NCBI GenBank assembly: GCA_947034885.2
Contig: OX344752.2
Coordinates: 4,588,001 to 4,652,000, forward strand
Length of the DNA stretch: 64,000 nucleotides
From: Thuidium tamariscinum
Lineage: Eukaryota > Streptophyta > Bryopsida > Hypnales > Thuidiaceae
Direction: 5' to 3'
Position 1 is the stretch's first letter; each line of letters opens with the position of its first letter. Below are positions 60,985 through 64,000 of this stretch, piece after piece. Under the pieces are notes generated by a model that was not told the origin of the DNA, ran no database searches, and was given only the letters and a program-made list of their open reading frames with translations. Made by a program: the position numbers and the translations under genes.

Positions 60985-61909
60985 CCCCTAAAGTTCTTTG
61001 ACTATGTTTTCACCAAAAAACCTCCAAAACTGCCATTTCTAACATAAGTACCAAATATTCAGAAAATATTGTTTTTGGACACATATAACCGTAAGATCTT
61101 GTAGTATTCAGGTTTGAGAAGATGAGGAAAAAATTTCAGAAATTTTTACGGTGTGGATTACAAGATATTAGTGTTTGAAGTTACAAAAGTCCTTTTTTTA
61201 TCACTGCAAAAACCCAGGCAGCTGAACTTTACAAGCTCACATTTGCATGAAAAAGAGTCCAAAATGGTAGTGCTTCTTTGGATTCATTCTCCAAGGCAAG
61301 TTGGCTACATGCTCAAAAAATTTCAAATCATTTGGAATTGGACAACATATAGAAAAAGAATAGTAAGTAAAAAGAAGTAGAGAATGATTCAAAATACTAA
61401 ATTGTTAAAAATTTATTTGTGAAATTGAAACTTGTCAATCCCAATGGTTCAAATGTTGTAATAAACAACCTACACCCAATGTTTTTATTTTTTTCCAAAA
61501 ATATTGAAAATTAAGTAAAATCAAGAACTTCAAAGTTTATTTTAGAGTAGGGAATCTATAACTACCCGAAAACTAAAACTCTTCATAACTTTTGACTCAT
61601 TAGTCCGAATGGAATGATTCAAAGCTTTCCATATATATATAAATCTTTTAAACCAATTTCAAATTTTTATTTTCTAAAAAAGTGATTTTTTCTGATCTGC
61701 CCAAACTGCCCGAGTTGGGAAATAAACAACATATCATGCGATAACTTTTTAACCATGCAGTCAAAAGTCACGAAAATTGTTGGGCTTTAAAGATATTCCT
61801 CGTCCACACCTTCTATTAAAATTTGGTCCCAAAATATGAAAATCTCTAGTCACACGTACCTGCCCGAAATAGTTATGTTGCCAAAAAAGGCATGTTGGTC
61901 CTTTAGGGG
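60985..61909. mobile_element. TTAA-flanked element, copy 15 (925 bp, intact ends)
   Basis: TTAA flanks lie at 60981-60984 and 61910-61913. The ends are CCCCTAAAGTTCTTTGAC and GGTCCTTTAGGGG. The interior is the best reference for the subfamily (TTTTCACCAAAAAACCTCC near the left, ACACGTACCTGCCCGAAAT near the right). Non-coding. Confidence 0.8.
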
Positions 61910-61913
61910 TTAA

Positions 61914-62802
61914 AGAGGATTTATAGATGCAAGTAGAGATTGGTTATCTTCAAGTTTTTTCTTATAGGAAGTGTCTATATAAGTATATCAAATTTTTGAT
62001 TGTGATGTTCTTGATACCTAAAGGTTGGTGCATCTTCCAAAGTGAATGTGCCTTGGTCAACTTTGATTGTAACTTTCAAAATAACCATATTTAGCACTTG
62101 ACTTAAAAATTCAAAAAATAAAGCTTATGAAATTTTCTATTATTCCATATTAAAATTTTGAAAAAAATTATTACAATTACAATGATGTATTCAAACACAT
62201 TGTGCTAAGATTATATTGTGCCAACATCAAAGAAAGTGTGCCATAAGTCAACAATGAGCCTTGTAATTGGTTGGTAACCTAACTACACAAAGACTCTATA
62301 GTTCCTAACTAATAGTGGATATTGTAGTTATAGGAAAAACACTACTTGACTTGTAAATAGATGTCACAATCATAGTGAAATTGTGCAAACAATGATAAAG
62401 ATGCAAAAAACATTCTACCATCATAGTATTTGACACTAGTGACATCTACAACAAAACAAAGCAAATAAACTCTTATAATATGACTACATCATGTATAGCA
62501 AGTAGTTATACAACCACCCATTTAGTAAAGCCTAAAAAACACGTTAGATTGTAGAGGGATATGTGAGGTTTAGGTTTGTGATTTGAGAAATAAATTGGTC
62601 AAGCAAGGGTCAACTAAAAATTCAAGCTCCTTGATTAGGACTAGAGAATCCATTTAAGGATCCCAAATCCCAAATTGGACCTTAGAATTGGCCCCCATGG
62701 ATTTATACATGATTAGTATTGTAGTAGTGGTAGTTTTGGGGTTGGAGTTGGGTTTTTGGGTGAAATTTGGACTAAATTTGAGTTTTTAATCTAAAATTTC
62801 AA
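61914..62802. other. AT-rich DNA with a partial TTAA-element end
   Basis: Around 62008-62130 the sequence resembles the left portion of the 527-2206 element (TACCTAAAGG, then GAATGTGCCTTGGTCAAC), without a matching right end. No gene is seen. Confidence 0.35.
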
Positions 62803-64000
62803 GGTGATTGTAAGAAACATTTGTTGATTTGGTTGCGTTTTTATGATTTTTTGTGAAGTATTTTAAAATTGAAATTAAAAAGATTAAAATTAAAAAATGA
62901 TATATATATATATATTCTCGACAAAAGTAACCACCAAAAGAAATGTATAGAAAAGTTTTCTAAGTAGGAGAACTAGAAAAGTGCCAAATCTCAAGAAAAT
63001 ACATACTTTGATGGAAAAAATAGAAAATAAATGTAGAAAATAAAACAAAATACTATATTTGCAATAACTTTATGGAGATGTCCATTCCCCCAAAACTCAC
63101 CAAAATCATTTTTTACATGTTTCAAAATGCAAGCAAAAAGAGGTTCATTTTGTGAACTTCTTTACCATATAAAAATTATTGTTTAAAATTCCTTTGGCCA
63201 TTGGCTTGAAATCTACTAGAAGACCATCTCCTTCAAATTTCAGTTCAAAATTTGTTTTTTTGGTTGCTCAATAGTACTAAAAACCTTGAAATTGGCAAGT
63301 GTGTTATTAAATTGCACCAGAAGAAAATTGGGGCTTTTGCAACTAAAATTAACAACTAGTTTTGTAGTTGTATTACATGTTTGCAACTGGGTGAGAATTT
63401 GGAGCCCGTAGTTGCAGTGGACAAGTTGTAGTAGTTGCAATGTAGTTGCAAAATTGAAAAGATTGTTTTTCATCAGATAGCCTACCTGGAACTTCATCGA
63501 TAAACTCTTTTGATATGAAATTTGCTTTTGTACAACTTGTTTGCAACTAGTTTGCAACTGCTTTGTGACTTGTAGATTTATAGAATTTCAATTTTTTTTA
63601 TCTTAATGATTGTAGATTTTAGAAATTTAATCTCAATGATTTGTAGATTTTAGAATTTGAGATCTAGATTTTTTAGATTATCAAATTCAAATATTGATAT
63701 TAAATAGATTTCACGAGTTTATAAAACTTTAAATTTCACAAGTTTTGAAATTTCTTAAATACTTTAAATATTTGTAGATTTCTATAGATTGTAGAAATTT
63801 ACAAATTATAGATATCTACAAGTTGCAAAAATCTATAATCTATAGAAATATTACAATTGTAATATTAAACTTTGTTATTTAAAGATGCTATAACTTACAG
63901 TTCTTATCCATCCAATCTAATGGTACTCTTGACAATTGACATGAGACAATTGATATAAAACTTGATCTAATTGTTTTTTAGTTGTATTCTATTCATCTTC
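62803..64000. mobile_element. GGTGATTGC-family element, truncated by the window end
   Basis: It starts GGTGATTGTAAGAAACATTTG at 62803. The interior (for example CTAAGTAGGAGAACTAGAAAAGTGCC at about 62960) is collinear with the element at 3238-3960. A CACCAGAAGAAAATTGGGGC at 63316 looks like the end of a CACTA-type MITE (compare 25767) inserted in it; many GTTGCAA motifs follow. The right ends are outside the window. Confidence 0.5.

Noticed and set aside
63240-63557. 105-codon minus-strand frame
   Set aside because: It falls inside a truncated transposable element rich in GTTGCAA repeats; no domain.
1-64000. CRISPR array, bacterial operons, rRNA genes
   Set aside because: No regularly spaced direct repeats of CRISPR type and no rRNA-like sequence. 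The window is clearly nuclear eukaryotic DNA.

Overview
The window reads as nuclear DNA of a land plant. It holds a spliced cinnamate 4-hydroxylase gene, a spliced SUMO-type cysteine protease gene, SANT/trihelix-like and NLR-type LRR coding exons, and chromovirus, LINE, CACTA and Mutator-type debris. Most of the 64 kb is AT-rich transposon-derived DNA, and the genes sit in GC-richer islands with short introns. The cinnamate 4-hydroxylase has an early phase-0 intron and moss-like local residues. A bryophyte or other seedless plant is therefore my best guess, but this is inference and I cannot name a genus.

Layout. 1-12,700 is transposon territory: a TTAA-flanked element (527-2206), a 723-bp inverted-repeat element with 4-bp target duplication (3238-3960), and a 3.7-kb CACTA-like element (5875-9574) that carries a broken B3-domain gene fragment and a nested TTAA element. 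The end of another CACTA-like element lies at 11817. 12,774-17,729 is a minus-strand coding island. A compact C48/ULP-type protease (six exons, catalytic His-Asp-Gln-Cys all present) is followed by a SANT/trihelix-like plus LRR gene (three exons). The splice phases would also allow both to be one fused gene. 17,757-19,270 is a GC-rich intergenic region with a possible plus-strand 5' exon. 19,550-20,890 is a decayed duplicate of the protease gene.

21,870-27,200 is a chromovirus-type Gypsy element cut by a 3-kb CACTA element and by a 1-kb inversion whose breakpoint lies at the CACTA end. 28,000-31,950 is GC-richer, apparently low-copy DNA with no convincing gene. 32,980-35,717 holds a Mutator-like element with 9-bp target duplication and a long foldback element with 8-bp target duplication. 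37,000-56,000 is dense with TTAA-flanked elements, many nested, plus a LINE fragment and CACTA-type hairpin MITEs. 57,071-59,149 is the cinnamate 4-hydroxylase gene. 60,985-61,909 is another intact TTAA element, and the window ends in a partial inverted-repeat element.

The most striking system is the TTAA-specific element family: about fifteen copies, the main subfamily about 925 bp long, ending CCCCTAAAGG...CCTTTAGGGG between TTAA tetranucleotides. One copy interrupts an arm of a foldback element whose other arm preserves the uninterrupted site with a single TTAA, which shows directly that these elements insert at and duplicate TTAA. That is the signature of piggyBac (or Kolobok) transposition. 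The functional genes do not form a pathway together: the C4H acts in phenylpropanoid metabolism and the protease in SUMO or related deconjugation.
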